Part shown: piece after piece, positions 42,080 to 54,516 of the stretch | Position numbering within the stretch: position 1 is the stretch's first letter | How the letters are laid out: every line of letters begins with the position of its first letter | Assembly (NCBI GenBank): GCA_037178675.1 | Contig: JAYMGJ010000210.1 | Coordinates: 1-64,000, forward strand | Reading direction: 5' to 3' | DNA length: 64,000 nucleotides | Source: Scleroderma bovista | Lineage: Eukaryota; Basidiomycota; Agaricomycetes; Boletales; Sclerodermataceae | Notes under the pieces: model-generated | Database searches by the model: none | Seen by the model: the letters and a program-made list of their open reading frames with translations, nothing else | Told to the model about the DNA's origin: nothing | Program-made: the position numbers and the translations under genes

Positions 42080-45000
42080 GTGATGATCTCTGTGAGTTCA
42101 ACGCACAACGTGAGACTAAACGGCTCGACAATGCTCCTCACGACTCATCCTCCCCACTTTTCTCCTCTGACAGATGGCACACTACATCTATCCCCATCCG
42201 ACTCCCCTGCGAGAAGGTGAAGCAACCTGAAGACGAGGCTCCCATCTTTCACGTAGAGGGGCTCCATTATCGCCCAATCACAGAGGTCATCAAGTCAGCC
42301 TTTGAGGAGCCCGCTGCTGAAACCTTTCATCCCACTCCATACAAGCTTTACTGGCAACCTGACAAGACTCACCCCCCCCGAACGAGTTTACACCGACCTG
42401 TACACATCCGACGCAATGATTCGCGAGCACGAGAAGATTAAGTGCTCATCAAAGAACCCAGGCTGCAACCTTGAAACTGTCGTGGCTGCCATCATGCTTT
42501 GGTCTGATTCGACCCATCTTGCGAGTTTCGGCAACGCGTCCCTTTGGCCAATATATCTATTCCTTGGTAACCAATCAAAGTACACGTGTGCAAAGCCCAC
42601 TGCTTTCGCTGCACACCATTTAGCCTATATCCCAAAGGTACGTATGTAGCATTTGGTCTTGTGTGTTTTGAACTAATCACATCATCCTAGCTATCTGATA
42701 CCATCCAGGACTTTTACCTGAAGACGTGAGGCACAAGTGCAACTGCTTCAGTACTTACACACTGTAAACGCGAGCTCATGCAGGCCATTTGGTCTTTTTT
42801 ACTCGACTCAGACTTTCTTCACGCATACGAATATGGGATCGTCATCAAGTTTGCAGATGGAATTTTACAGCGGGTGTTCTTGCGGCTATTCACATATGCC
42901 GCAGATTACCCCGAGAAGTAAGGGCACACTGCTTCTATACATATATTAACTATTTATTGTATACATACACAGAATACTCCTTGCATGTATAAAGTTTCTA
43001 GGGAACTGTCCTTGCCTGCGCTGTCTGGTCACAAAAGACAAAATCCACAAACTTGGCACAAAGATTGATCAGCAGGTATGCACAATGAAAGCACGGGTTG
43101 ATAATGAGGCACGCCGTTGGTCAATTGACAATGTACGCAAGTCGATATTCGAATTTGGACGCAGCATCACCAGCAGGCTCATTGAGGCCATCCTTGGCCC
43201 AGCATCGCTTGTGCCCACTCATGTAGGTACCAATTATACCAGCTATGCTCATCGACTCACTCATACAGAATGCTTTCTCTGCCAAACTTTCCGCCTTCGG
43301 TTTCAACTTTTATTTGATGCTCGTGCCTGACTTTATGCATGAGTTCGAACTTGGCGTATGGAAGGCAACGCTGACACACCTCATCTGACTCCCATACGAG
43401 GTTGGGAATGACGCCATGCAGGAATTCAATGCTCGGTATGTGTTATACTTTCTTGTCATACTCAACTCTCAACTGACAATGGTTAGATTTCGGCTTGTAC
43501 CAACGTTCGGGCGTGACACTATCCGCAAATTCAGCAGCAATGTTTCGGGTCTCACCAAACTTGCAGCAAGAGACTTCGAAGACATCCTCCAGGTAGGTGA
43601 TAGTCTAAATAATGTTTTTTTGTGGTTCTCACTCATCTTCAGTGTGCAATACCCGTCATTGACGGTGTAGAGACAGTCCTGTCTCTGGGTGTGTAGATTG
43701 GTAGTACTGATACTGGACTCTTACCTTAGCTATGTAGGCTTGTACTTAGCTTACTAAGCAAAAAAGGATCCTTCTCTTCAGTGTATATCTTTGAGCTCAG
43801 TCTTGGAGTGACTAAACCACCCTTCCACTCTCTAGTTTCTTAGTCTCCTTAGTCCTTGGGAGCCTTGCCAGACCTCCAGAAGTCCCTGGGTCGAATGCAC
43901 CTCATCTGAGGGAGCAGCCACCCAAACACATTGTTATCTTTTCAACTGGAGCCCACCGCGAGGGGTTTCTGTGTCTTGGCACTCCCTATCCTCTTTCTAG
44001 GTCCCTCTTAACCAACTACAGTCACTCCTTTGAAGTTTCCATCATTTTCCCTTGAGTTTTCAGCATCTTCTCCTCCTGCCCCCCTCGAGTTTGGCGCATA
44101 TCTCGCTCCCTTTTGCGCCGGATCTTTCGCTTTTCTGGAATCAAGATCTACTCGTCGAGGGCTTTCGAACGGTGCCTGGGTCATCGCGATTGGGTCAGCG
44201 GTTGCGGAGATATTCGCATTTTCGCATTTGGGTGGAGTTTGGGACTGATAGGTCGATATCTCGGGATCTAAGGCTCGTCCTGCTTCGTCCTTTCGTGTCC
44301 TAACCCCTCTGTACTATGGAAACACCATCCTATCACGCCGCGTCCATCCGTCCAGCCGTTCCCTCGCTATGCTGCGCTTCTCCTCCTCCCCCCTCTTTCT
44401 GAGATTCGTCCATTCTGCCTCTGTTTCTCGACTGGCCCTTTCGTCCTTTTAGTCTCTAGTTCTCTCGATCTCGTTGATTTCGTATATGTTTTTACGTCGC
44501 ACGTTTCCCTTGCCGTTCCGGAGATATTCGCATTTTGGAGTCCAGAGAGGAGGGAGAAAGATCCGCATGTATGTCGACGGTTTCCACGCTGTTCCCTTAT
44601 CGCTTCTAGGGCCAAGTACTCCTCGATGAGGGCTTTCTAACGCCACTCTGATCGCCCCAATCGCCCCAGCCGTTCCGGAGATATCTCCTATTCTTCGCCC
44701 TTGTCCTCCCCCTCCACTTTTTGCCTTTTTTGGGTCCTCTCTCCTATCCTCCTGCCTCAGGACTGCTTCTCCTGTCATTCCCCATCCTTGTTAGTCAACC
44801 TCTTGCCGTCCTTAGGTCTGGGGACCACTCTGATGACGTGCGGAGTGTTCGTGTTCCCAGGGTTATGTGAGTCTGTGCGTTTTTGATGGACTGTTTGGTG
44901 TTTTGGAAGGTTTTAGTGGGTCTTTGGTTGTGGTTTGGTGTGGTTGGTGAGTACCTGACTGGGGACAGTCAGTGTTTCAAGTGCCTGGGAGGTGTAGAGA

Positions 45001-47134
45001 CAGTCCTGTCTCTAGGTGTAGAATTGGTAGTACTGATACTGGACTCTTACCTTAGCTATGTAGGCTTGTACTTAGCTTACTAAAAAACTTCCCTCTTTCC
45101 TCTGTATATGTTTGATCTCAGTCCTGGAGTGACTGAACACCTCTACTCTCCCTACTTCCTCTAGTCTCCCCAGTCCCTGGGAGCTCTGCCAGACCTCCAG
45201 AAGCCCCTGGGTCGAGCGTACCTCACCTGAGGCAGCAGCAACACCCAACCCCCCCCTACAACGGTCTCCTTCCTGAACCATATAATACCATCATCATCAA
45301 CCTCCTGTTCGAACTCACTACATGGCATGCCTTTGGCAAACTTCAGATGCATACCGAGACGACGCTTTACCACTTTGACAACTGCACGACCCACCTTGGC
45401 CAGGACATTCGCGAGTTCTCACGTGATTGCTGTGCTAAATTCAATACTTACGACCTCCCTCGTGAGACGGCAGCTCATGCACGATGCAGGGGTGCCAAGA
45501 ATGCCAAGGCAGGGACAACAAGCAATGTTGCAAGCATGAGCGAGGGACGGAAACGACGCACTTTCAACATGTCCACCTACAAACTGCATGCGTTGGGTGA
45601 CTACATCAAGGCCATCCGGGAATTTGGCATGACTGACAATTATTCAACTCAAATTGTAAGTATCTTTAAATTGGTTATCATTCCCTGATCTACATGTCAT
45701 GACAGGGAGAGTTGGAACACCGGCGGGTCAAACGTTTTTACTCAAGGACGAATAAGATTGGGTTCACGTGGGCGATCACCAAGCACCAACAACGTGAGCG
45801 ATTGCTCCACAAAATCTGCGAGGGGAATCGTTCATCGGCCAAGGCAGATGAAGCTGCGTCAAGCCCATCAACGGCAAGCACAGAACGGCCCTCACTTCAT
45901 TTTGTTGATCAAGAACCTCTGCCGAGTTGTTCCCCCAATGCTCACTACCAGATATCGCAGGGCAAGAAATTTCACTGGGATCTTAGTGCGTGGTTATCAC
46001 GGAACAAGAAGGACAAGGCAGTTGAGGTATGTCAATTATGCTTTCAAAGAAGTGCAGCCCTCAAATTCGATACAGAACTTTCTCCCGAAGCTGAAGAATC
46101 ACATCTTGCGACGTTTGATGCTGGCTGGTGAGCCTGGCGGTGAAGATGACGAATTCACCCAAGCCCAACGCAATGCCCTCACAATCATCAACAATCGGAT
46201 CTATCGTCACAAGGTGCTCCACATCAACTACACGACGTACGATCTGCGGCGGGCCCAGGACTCGCTAAACCCCCGCACGCACTCGGATGTCATGGTCCTC
46301 TCACATGAGGACACTGAAAATCCTCATCCATACTGGTACACCCGGATTATCGGAATCTTCCATGTTGATGTGCGGTATCGCGGCCCTGAGACCCCCAACC
46401 ATGCACCCAAGCGCATTGATCTCCTGTGGGTGCGTTGGTTCGCACGTCATACCCATTCAAAGTGCGGTTGGGCCGTGTGCCACTTGCCTCGAGTTGGCTT
46501 CTACCCCCAAGACGACGCCAACGCGTTCGGATTCATCGATCCGGACGATGTCGTTCGCGCTGTCCATCTCATTCCAGCTTTCCGATTTGGGTGTACAACT
46601 ACATTGTTGCCGCCGTCCATTGCACGCTGCAAGTCTGACAATGATGAAGATTGGGACTGGTACTACGTGAACATGTATGTCTTACAACTCCTACAGTAAA
46701 TTTCTTAACCGACTGTTGCAGCTTTGTGGATCGCAACATGTTTATGAGGTTTTGTGGCGGTGGTGTGGGGCACAAATCAACTCGCGAGGCGACATGGTGC
46801 CTTCTTGATGACCGTGAGACCCTTGACAAACGATCGTGATCCATTCCAAGAAACTGGCGAAAATGATGTTCCTATGGAAGGCACTAGCAACTCGGAGGGT
46901 GATGAAAGTGATGAAAGCGGTGAGCAGGGATCTGACATAGACAGTGTTGGCGGCGGAGACGATGAACCATTGATTGGCGATGAACTTGCAGATGAAATGG
47001 ATGAGTATGGGTATACAGGACTCGATCAAACACTGGACGAAAACGAAGGAGATGCTGAAATCTCTGGCGACGAAGATGCACTTGGGCCTGAGGACGGAGA
47101 AGATCCTGATGGAATTGATGATACCGCCCTTTGA
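42080..47134 (+). pseudogene. Plavaka transposase, broken by an LTR, a frameshift, a stop and a TRIM
   Basis: Plavaka-type blocks run in order: a segment with FHVEGLHYRPITEV; LWSDSTHLASFGNASLWPIY (about 42500); KPTAFAAHHLAYIPK; THCKRELMQAIW and FADGILQRVFLRLF (about 42760-42890); GNCPCLRCLVTKDKI; MLVPDFMHEFELGVWK (about 43318); CAIPVIDG, then after the TRIM LLPEPYNTIIINLLF (about 45268), HTETTLYHFDNC, HVDVRYRGP and FDRNMF-type C-terminal motifs. The tail (46850-47134) is acidic and ends at 47134. Damage: the N-terminus is replaced by the LTR at 42079, a run of eight C at 42370-42377 shifts the frame, and an in-frame TGA occurs near 42727. The introns otherwise look normal. It is a dead copy, probably the oldest layer of the nest. 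Confidence 0.85.
43666..45260 (+). mobile_element. TRIM: non-coding miniature LTR element
   Basis: Direct terminal repeats of 265 bp (43666-43930) and 268 bp (44993-45260), both beginning TGTAGAGACAGTCCTGTCTCT and ending in ACA, flank about 1.06 kb with no convincing protein-coding capacity. A 4-bp target duplication ACGG is present at 43662-43665 and 45261-45264. A short purine run (GGGAGG) precedes the second repeat. Each LTR opens with the inverted repeat AGAGACAG/CTGTCTCT. It must be mobilised in trans. Confidence 0.88.
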
Positions 47135-47214
47135 TTGTTTGTCTTAGTACTATGTACTCTGTACGCACAGAATTTTTGCATCATTTCTTGCTACTTGCAT
47201 GCAAATTTAGTACT

Positions 47215-47949
47215 CTATGAATACGGTGCAAATCCTATACTAATATGATAAAGGCAAGGTCTAGCGAGACCTCGCGAGATCTGGGACAGTGGTGATGTTT
47301 CTGGCCAGCTCTGGCCAGACCTGGTACAGTGGCGACCTTTCTGACAAGATCTGGCCAGAGCTGGGACAGTGACGGCCTTTCTGATGAGGTCTGGTACGAG
47401 TGGGGCGTTTCTTCCTAGACCTTGCAAGGGCTGGTTAGGTGTCACCAGAACCGCCGGATTCCTCCGAGGCTCGCTAGGTGATGCTAGGTTTGGCCACTTT
47501 TGCTGATGAGGCAGTGTTGTCTTTGTGCGGCAGTATAGTTCCTGCATGAGGCTGGTTGTGTGTTCTGGGAGTACAGCGTGGATGGATAGTTTGTTCAGGG
47601 TATCCATGGCGCTCTCGAGGGTCTTGTGTAGGGTCACGAGACATTCTGCTTGCGTGTGCGATTCACCATTTTGGGGTGCTTGGGGTGGGAAGGCATCCTC
47701 GTTATCAGCGTCCCAACCGGGCTTGGATGTACTGATTTCGGGTTGCTCCTCCATTTCCTGGTCTATGTCTGAGGGCATATCAGGGTTGGGTGGGTGGGAC
47801 ACTGCCACTGGTGTGGTGGGGGTCCTACGTCCATCGTTGGGGTTGGAAGGAGTCAGTGGGTCTTTGTGGTGAGGGGGGTTAGGGCCCTCAGTTCGAAGGT
47901 GTTTAACACTGCGTTCGTGATGACTCGCGAGACTATCATTGCACTCCAT
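47215..47949 (-). CDS. Uncharacterised ORF with repeat-derived C-terminus
   Basis: A 244-codon minus-strand frame starts with ATG at 47949. The N-terminal part is Pro/Ser/Glu-rich (IDQEMEEQPEISTSKPGWD), then a helical stretch (VTLHKTLESAMDTLNKLSIHAVLP). The last about 70 codons run through imperfect tandem repeats (47240-47440) containing CTGGCCAGA words, so the C-terminus may not be real. No domain is recognised. It could be a second gene or terminal region of the Plavaka element. Confidence 0.35.
   Translation of the reverse strand: MECNDSLASHHERSVKHLRTEGPNPPHHKDPLTPSNPNDGRRTPTTPVAVSHPPNPDMPSDIDQEMEEQPEISTSKPGWDADNEDAFPPQAPQNGESHTQAECLVTLHKTLESAMDTLNKLSIHAVLPEHTTSLMQELYCRTKTTLPHQQKWPNLASPSEPRRNPAVLVTPNQPLQGLGRNAPLVPDLIRKAVTVPALARSCQKGRHCTRSGQSWPETSPLSQISRGLARPCLYHISIGFAPYS
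47240..47440. repeat. About 54-bp imperfect repeats with CTGGCCAGA words
   Basis: About four degenerate units contain CTGG(G/T)ACAGTGG and TCTGGCCAGA. They lie just downstream of the Plavaka pseudogene and may be its subterminal repeats (inference). A related phrase, GTCTGGCCCAGCCTGGCCCAGC, occurs near 14840. Confidence 0.5.
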
Positions 47950-50900
47950 CTTTACTACCAGACCTCTAGTTTTTCCCGTGGGAAAATTTCCAGATGGTTA
48001 TGGTAACAAGACAAGGCGCGCTTTGACGAAGTCGGACGACCGGATCGCCCGAAATCGGAAAAAATTGCAGCGTCATCCCCCAGGAGATACTGGTAGGGCT
48101 GCCGCCCTTCACAGTCTCGCGGTCTCCCTGCGTGACAAATTCTTGGAGACAGATGTCATTGCAGATTTGGGGGAGGCCATTGCGCTCCATCGATCAGCGT
48201 TGGACCTCCGTCCGGCGGGTCATTCTGATCGGTCAACCTCACTCCATAATCTCGCAGTTTGCCTCAGCGACCGGTACAACAAACAGGGTACCATAGCAGA
48301 CTTGGAGGAGGCCATCACACTCGGTCGAGCTGCGTTAGAGCTCCGTTCCCCAGGCCACTCTCGTCGTGCATCGACTCTCTACAACCTTGCAATTTGCCTG
48401 AGCGACAGGTTCCTGAAACTCGATATGGACTGCGATCTTGATGAGGCAATTTCGTTGCATCGATCAGCGTTGGACCTCCGTCCGGCGGGTCATTCCGATC
48501 GGTCGCATTCATTCCATAATCTCGCAGTCTGCCTCAGCGACCGGTACAACAAACAGGGCACCGTAGCAGACTTGGAGGAGACCATCACACTCGGTCGAGC
48601 TGCACTAGAGCTCCGTTCCCCAGGTCATTCTGACCGTGCCCTTACTCTCAACAATGTTGCAAATTATCTGAGGGACAGGTTCCTGAAATTCGGTGCGAAT
48701 GCTGATCTCGATGAGGCAATTTTACTGCATCAATCAGCATTGGACCTCCGTCCAGCGGGTCATTCCAATCTTTCGACGTCACTCCATAATTTCGCAGTTT
48801 GCTTTAGCGACCGGTACGACAAACAGGGTACCATAGCAGACTTGGAGGAGGCCATCACACTCGGTCGAGCTGCATTAGAGCTCCGTTCCCCAGGACACTC
48901 TCGTCGTGCCCTGACTCTCTACAACCTTGCAAGTGACCTGAGGGACAGGTTCCTGGAACTCGATACGGACTGTGATCTCGATGAGGCAATTTCGCTGCAT
49001 CGATCAGCGTTGAACCTCCATGCACAAGGCCACCATGATCACGCTAAGGCTATAGACAAGCTGCTTCTTCTGGTCTGAAAGCGAATTCAGAGACACGACA
49101 TGATAGCTGACTTGGATGAATGTATCTCACTTGGACGCTCTGCATTGGCATCTTGCGAAGCCGGGAATCCTAGCCGTGCTACATACCTTCACGACCTTGT
49201 TACCGACCTTCACAATAGGCTCCGCAAACTTGAAAATATTTCGAACGTTCAGGAAGCACATCCTGATCATCCGCATCCCTCCACAAACTCCTGATCTATG
49301 TTAAAGACCTGGTTGACGAAGGAGATGTTGCCCCAGTTGTGGATAGGATTGTGGCCATCGCACGAGCTGCATTGAAACCCTGCACTACTGGTCATCCCGA
49401 TCATGTAATGTCTCTTACCACTCTCGCCGCTTTCCTTCGGCGCAGGTTCCAAAAACAGGGTACTGTTGCTGATTTAGATGAAGCCATTATGTTGTATCAG
49501 GAGGTGTTAGAGGTCTGTCCATCAGGGAGTGTGGCCAGTGCGCCACATTTACACGACCTTGCACAATATCTATCAGAGAGGTTCACCAAGCTAGCCATGT
49601 CGACCGATCTGGACGGTGCCATCAAGTTCGAACAAGCGGCATTGGCGCTGCGTCCCCAAGGTCACCCAGACCGTGCGGAGTCCCTCAACAGTCTCTTCAA
49701 TTATCGTCAGCTGAAAATCAAAGGACGAGGTGTGAATACTCAGTCGGCACGTCCCATTGGCACAACCTCTGGTTCACGGTTCAAATCCTTGATTGAAGAC
49801 ATTGTTCTCGATCTCCTGAAGGGATATACCCCTCGCTTGCTGGACACCCGTAATGGAATGCTATGTGACAGAGACTCACAGATCGCACAGTTTGAGAAGA
49901 GCGAAGAATACAACCAGCTACTGTCATCGGCCTCGGTGTTTGATGCTCTCGCCCGGGTCACTCATATCCGCGGAGTAGTATCTACCTACTTCCGGTATGT
50001 CACCCTGTCCCATCGGTGGGGAAAGCTCGAACCATTATTGCGTGACATCGAAGGGCAAGTCATCTATGACTTGGATCTCACAGGTGGTCTTGGGAAACTG
50101 CAATCTTTCTGCCTTACTTCCTTCCGACACGGGTACTTGTGGGCTTGGAGTGATACGTGCTGCATTGACAAGGAAAGCAGCGCGGAACTCCAGGAGGCGA
50201 TAGGCTCCATGTTTTCATGGTATCGGCTGTCAGCTCTCTCCATGGTCCACCTTGCTGACGTCTCGGATACGGGCGGGCTGATCAGTAGCGTGTGGTTTAA
50301 GCGTGGCTGGACTCTTCAAGAATTATTGGCGCCCCATACCATGTTGTTCTTCACTCGAGATTGGTCGCTTTATCGGGACAGTTCCTCTAATCACAAGAAC
50401 GATAGTGTCATACTTGGCGAATTGGAACAGGCGACGGGTATCACCTCACGACATCTTACTGATTTTCATCCGGGAGTGGATGACGCACGTTCGAGGCTTC
50501 AGTGGGCATCCACGCGTTGTACCACTCGGCCAGAAGACGTAGCCTATTCGCTTTTGGGGGTCTTCAGTCTCCACATTCCTGTCCTATACGGGGAATCTGC
50601 GGAAAATGCCCTTGGGCGTCTGCTCGCAGAAGTGATCTCAAAGTCTGGTGACACATCAATCCTAGATTGGGTCGGGCAATCATCGGTATTTCACAGCTGC
50701 TTTCCTGCCACTATCACCTCGTACCAAACTCTTCCTCTGTCTCTGCCAAACCTCACAACACCACCTTCCACACGTAAAATTCGGAAGCTTTTCTTTCTGA
50801 GATCTGCGCGCAGAATGCATCAGGCACTCTCCAACCTGCCACTCGCCAGATTTGCTAACTTCAGGCTTATTCTTCCGTGTATTGTCCACCGCATCAAAGC

Positions 50901-51258
50901 TATGGCTCTGACTCGAGTGGATACCAGTACTGCGACTTGCGTCCACCAAATTCAGGCGGTGGGCCTGGCATCCATTGATATAGCACTGTCGGAGAGGCTC
51001 GAAAATGTGGAGAAAGGAGTCCCATATGTCCTGATACGCCCATGGCACCCCAACTTACTTCATCCTGCCGTCGATACTGATGATGCCTCGACTCACCAAT
51101 GGTTCACACGGCTGGAACAGCCGTTCAGTGCACTTCTATTAATGGAACTACCTCACAAGGAATATCGGAGGGTTGCATCGTTTTGTCATATTATCGCTCG
51201 TCCCACGAACTCTGCTGGTGTATTGAAAGGCGAAGTTAACACGCTGACTATAATATAG
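47942..51258 (+). CDS. TPR-repeat HET-domain protein (incompatibility/immune-receptor-like), apparently interrupted
   Basis: The N-terminal half is a run of 45-residue TPR units (DLEEAITLGRAALELRSPGH...SDRYNKQGTIA type). The C-terminal half is a HET domain: RYVTLSHRWG (about 49993), AWSDTCCIDKESS (about 50143), VWFKRGWTLQELLAP (about 50292), RPEDVAYSLLGVF (about 50529) and VLYGESAENALGRLL. In this family, HET domains trigger cell death in heterokaryon incompatibility, with the TPR repeats as the likely recognition surface. The reading frame is broken by a TGA at 49076-49078 and a frame change near 49280-49295, and no ATG precedes the first TPRs. It is a pseudogene, or has introns or an upstream exon I could not place. 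No NACHT/NB-ARC domain is visible. Confidence 0.75.
48191..49030 (+). repeat. 270-bp higher-order repeats inside the TPR region
   Basis: Units starting CGATCAGCGTTGGACCTCCG recur at 48191, 48461 and (diverged) 48731 and 49001, an exact 270-bp spacing (two 45-codon TPRs). Within-repeat identity is high, indicating recent duplication or conversion. Confidence 0.9.
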
Positions 51259-51805
51259 ATCCATGTAAGAGGATATGGAGTTGGTACGGAGAATTGTATT
51301 CCATTTTTGAACTATCTCGTTGATTCTATCAAGGTTTTGTCACACTTGAGTGGGGTATTCCATTACGAAGGCATTTGCAGCATTATATCTCCGACCCCGA
51401 TGTGCACACTTTAAATGTCGGTTGATTCAGTCGCGAAATTCTGGGCTGTAGCAATCGAGACTCCACATTAGTGTCCCGATCCATTACACAGGTTTCAGGG
51501 GTGTCCACTGATGCCATTGAGCAGTCCTACGACGTACAAGATGTATAATGTGCAATTGGCAACGCAAAAAATGTGTGAAAACGAAGAAGGAAAAAAAGAG
51601 AAACGTGGGTTATCCAACGATTAGGATGAAAAGACAGTAAATGCGGTCGGAGCATAAGGTCCCAGCGATGACAGAAAAAGTCCGCTAAGAACCACGTCAA
51701 TGAAAATTAAGAATACAGCAGCACTTCTGGGAAACTCGGGTCTGTGCCAATCTTACAATTCTTTTTGTTAATAATGTGGGCTGAGAGAGACGGGCCATAA
51801 AGCAG
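51259..51805. other. Intergenic region, HET gene to OPT gene
   Basis: About 550 bp with nothing recognisable. It presumably contains the 3' UTRs of the two convergent genes. Confidence 0.6.
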
Positions 51806-54516
51806 TTATGACCACGACGAAGGACCGAACGTCTGGCCTTCAGCTACAGTGCGCAATGGTGTACCGAGTGCATCAGCCGTGTTCTGCCATGCGACATTCC
51901 CCCACCAGTTGAGCTGGACACCGCCCTTGGGCATCTGCAGTGCGAAGAAAATGAAAATAATACCAATGGCGACGCCAGCGTCAAGGCCGGCAGAAAGAAT
52001 GTAATTGTACCGCATCCACCAGCGGAAGTGGTATCGCCGCATGAACCACTGGAAGATGAAGCCGACCAAAACCCAGGAGGAGTAGTTAATCCCGGATGCG
52101 GGGGGCATCGCACCAATTCCAGCGAAAAATACAGGAATGTTGATGTATCGCCAATAAGAGAGGGGGAAGCGACGGGCAAGATAATAGAACGGGATGGGTA
52201 GGAATGCGCCAACAAAGAAGAACCAGAGCAATGGACTGTACATCGCACCGGGGCTGAACAGGCGGTGTGGTCCGATACCTCCCCAAACCAAGGAAGACGT
52301 GGCGAAAACGTTGGTAGACGGGCATACGAAGTTTTGAGGCTGGTCAGGCTGGCAGATATCGACAATATTGGCAAACATCCAGTTCTGCACAGAGGTTACC
52401 ACAATGCTGCTGACAAAGGCAGCAATGACCTGAGCAAGGAACATGAGACGAGGGGGGACCTTCATGTAGTGTCCGAGCTTCAAATCGCCGGAGAAGCCAA
52501 CTGCTTGACTGGTACCGGCAAATGCCGTTGCCTTGAAAATCATCACAGCTATGGGTCTCCCAGGCAAAAGGTAGCCACCGATAAGCTCATACATGACATT
52601 TAGCGATACCTGTTGGTTTGTGATTGCCTGAAGGATGCCAACTGGAACGGCCATCAATGCAGCAATCAGCAAGGCGATGCAAAGGGCCCAGATAGGGAGG
52701 TCGGTGGGGAAAACCTCGACAACGATGAAGAGAATGATGAGCATGGTAACGCCCAGCGACGCATACCACATTTGGGGAACCTCGGGATATGCCTGCATGA
52801 GGCGGGAATGAACATCCCGTTCGTCCCGGAGGTCGCTTCTGAAACGTTTGATAATGTCACGTCGATACCACACTGGTCATCATAAAGGTCAGCTAACCTT
52901 ATTTAGTATGAATGTGAAGGCACGTACACAAGGTATGCACAACCGTAGATGCAAAAGAAGCAAAGGCAACACCGTATGCAATCGCCAACGTTGCTGGCAT
53001 GAAAGCAGGAGAGTATGCGGCATATTTCGATTCGTCGAAAATGCCGTCCGTGACGATTTGTGTCGGATCGTATGGTGCGCCCGTGTTATCGAATGTGGAA
53101 GTTGCCGAAATGGGCAAGAACTGTGTGTACCAGGTGTTGGTAACTAAAAGCCCGTCAATAAAGAGATTGGTCATGAGAGATGCAACACTTACAGTAAATG
53201 ATCGGTGTAACGATCCAGAAGCAGAGTACCAAACCGACGGCCGTATTTGCCTCTGACCACCACTACAATCCGCATTAGTATACAATTTTGAGATGACTGA
53301 ACTGCAAAACATACTGGCGTCACCAAAGGACTACCGACATAAGATATCATTGACCAGTCGAAAGTAAGGAGCCCCATTCCCAGGCCAGTCGAGGTGCCAA
53401 ACAGAGAGTTAACAGCTACGTTGGCCGGTGCGATCCAGCACACCCAGTTGAAAACGCTTAAACCCGTCCAGAGGTAGCCAGGGACAAAGTACCACAGGAA
53501 GCTGCCCACGACAACGACAGCAAAGAATTTTTGTCTGGAGATATGACGACGCTCTGCTGTGCCGTACGTCCTATGGAGTGTGTTGAACAGCGCCGAGTTC
53601 ACCAAAGCACCTGGCCAAATCATGCTGCACGGATATACGAGGAATCGACGCAAGAGACCTCCCATAGAGAATCCGATGAGCTGGGTTGCAAGCACGAGGA
53701 AGAACTGGTAAGCATCGCTAAATGTTTGGTTGTAGAAGGTACGTTGTGTAGCAATAATATCCGTTGCGTAGGCACCGCTGACGACTACATTGGCCATAAC
53801 TGTAATGAGGACGTGTTCTTTGATGGTGAATGGACCTGGGTTGAGCGACCAGGTGAAGCCAAATGTGCGGAAGCGGGTAGTTGGCAGGATGCGCTCCAGG
53901 CCTTTACCAAGGGGAAGGGCAGTCAACTGTGCGACGATGCCAGTGATGATAACTGAGGGGTCTACGGAAAGTAGCGTTATAAAATATTGTATGAACAAGT
54001 TGGAGGCACATACAACGCATAGAAAAGAACTGGTTCACTGCGGAGACCAAGATCGTATAGCATAAGCCAAGGAACCACATGCGGAAGGTGTTGACGGGCA
54101 TCGTTGGATCGTCGACACTCGACACGGCCGCCCTGACTTCTGGATAAGGGGACTCACTACATGGGGTTGAGTTAACTGACGAATGCTAGAGACTGGTCGA
54201 CTTACTCGTCATACTCGAAGGCAGACGAAGAGGTCTCTGTTCTGGAAGGAGTGGAATATCTTCGAGACCCGCGTGACTGCGCATCAAACTCGGAGGTTGC
54301 AGTGGAGTAGTCATCCACAACCTTGCTACGTTCAAGTTCATATATGTCGGTGCCCGAATCCGCCGTGGAACGGAGCTCTGCTCCATAGTCGAAGTTTGGG
54401 TCGTTCAGGTGCTCCATGAAGAAGTCCACGTCCTCTGGGACATCTGGAACACCGCGATGACGCAGGGCGGGGAGGACAGCGACGTTAGTCGCAGTACTAT
54501 GCGATTTGGACTCCAT
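51806..54516 (-). CDS. OPT-family oligopeptide transporter
   Basis: The gene reads complement(join(51806..52872, 52928..53143, 53193..53262, 53315..53961, 54014..54156, 54206..54516)). The first ATG in frame is 54516 (MESKSHSTATN). A hydrophilic acidic N-terminus is followed by about a dozen or more hydrophobic membrane segments. OPT hallmarks are SLNPGPFTIKEHVLI (the NPG motif, about 53830) and HYMKVPPRLMFLAQV (about 52450), with NSALFNTLH and FGTSTGLGMGLL between. The family moves tetra-/pentapeptides, glutathione or related substrates with protons across the plasma membrane. The substrate cannot be told from sequence. The frame is intact and looks functional. Confidence 0.93.

Noticed and set aside
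47942..51258. NOD-like receptor (NACHT/NB-ARC) call
   Set aside because: No P-loop NTPase domain is visible between the TPR repeats and the HET domain.
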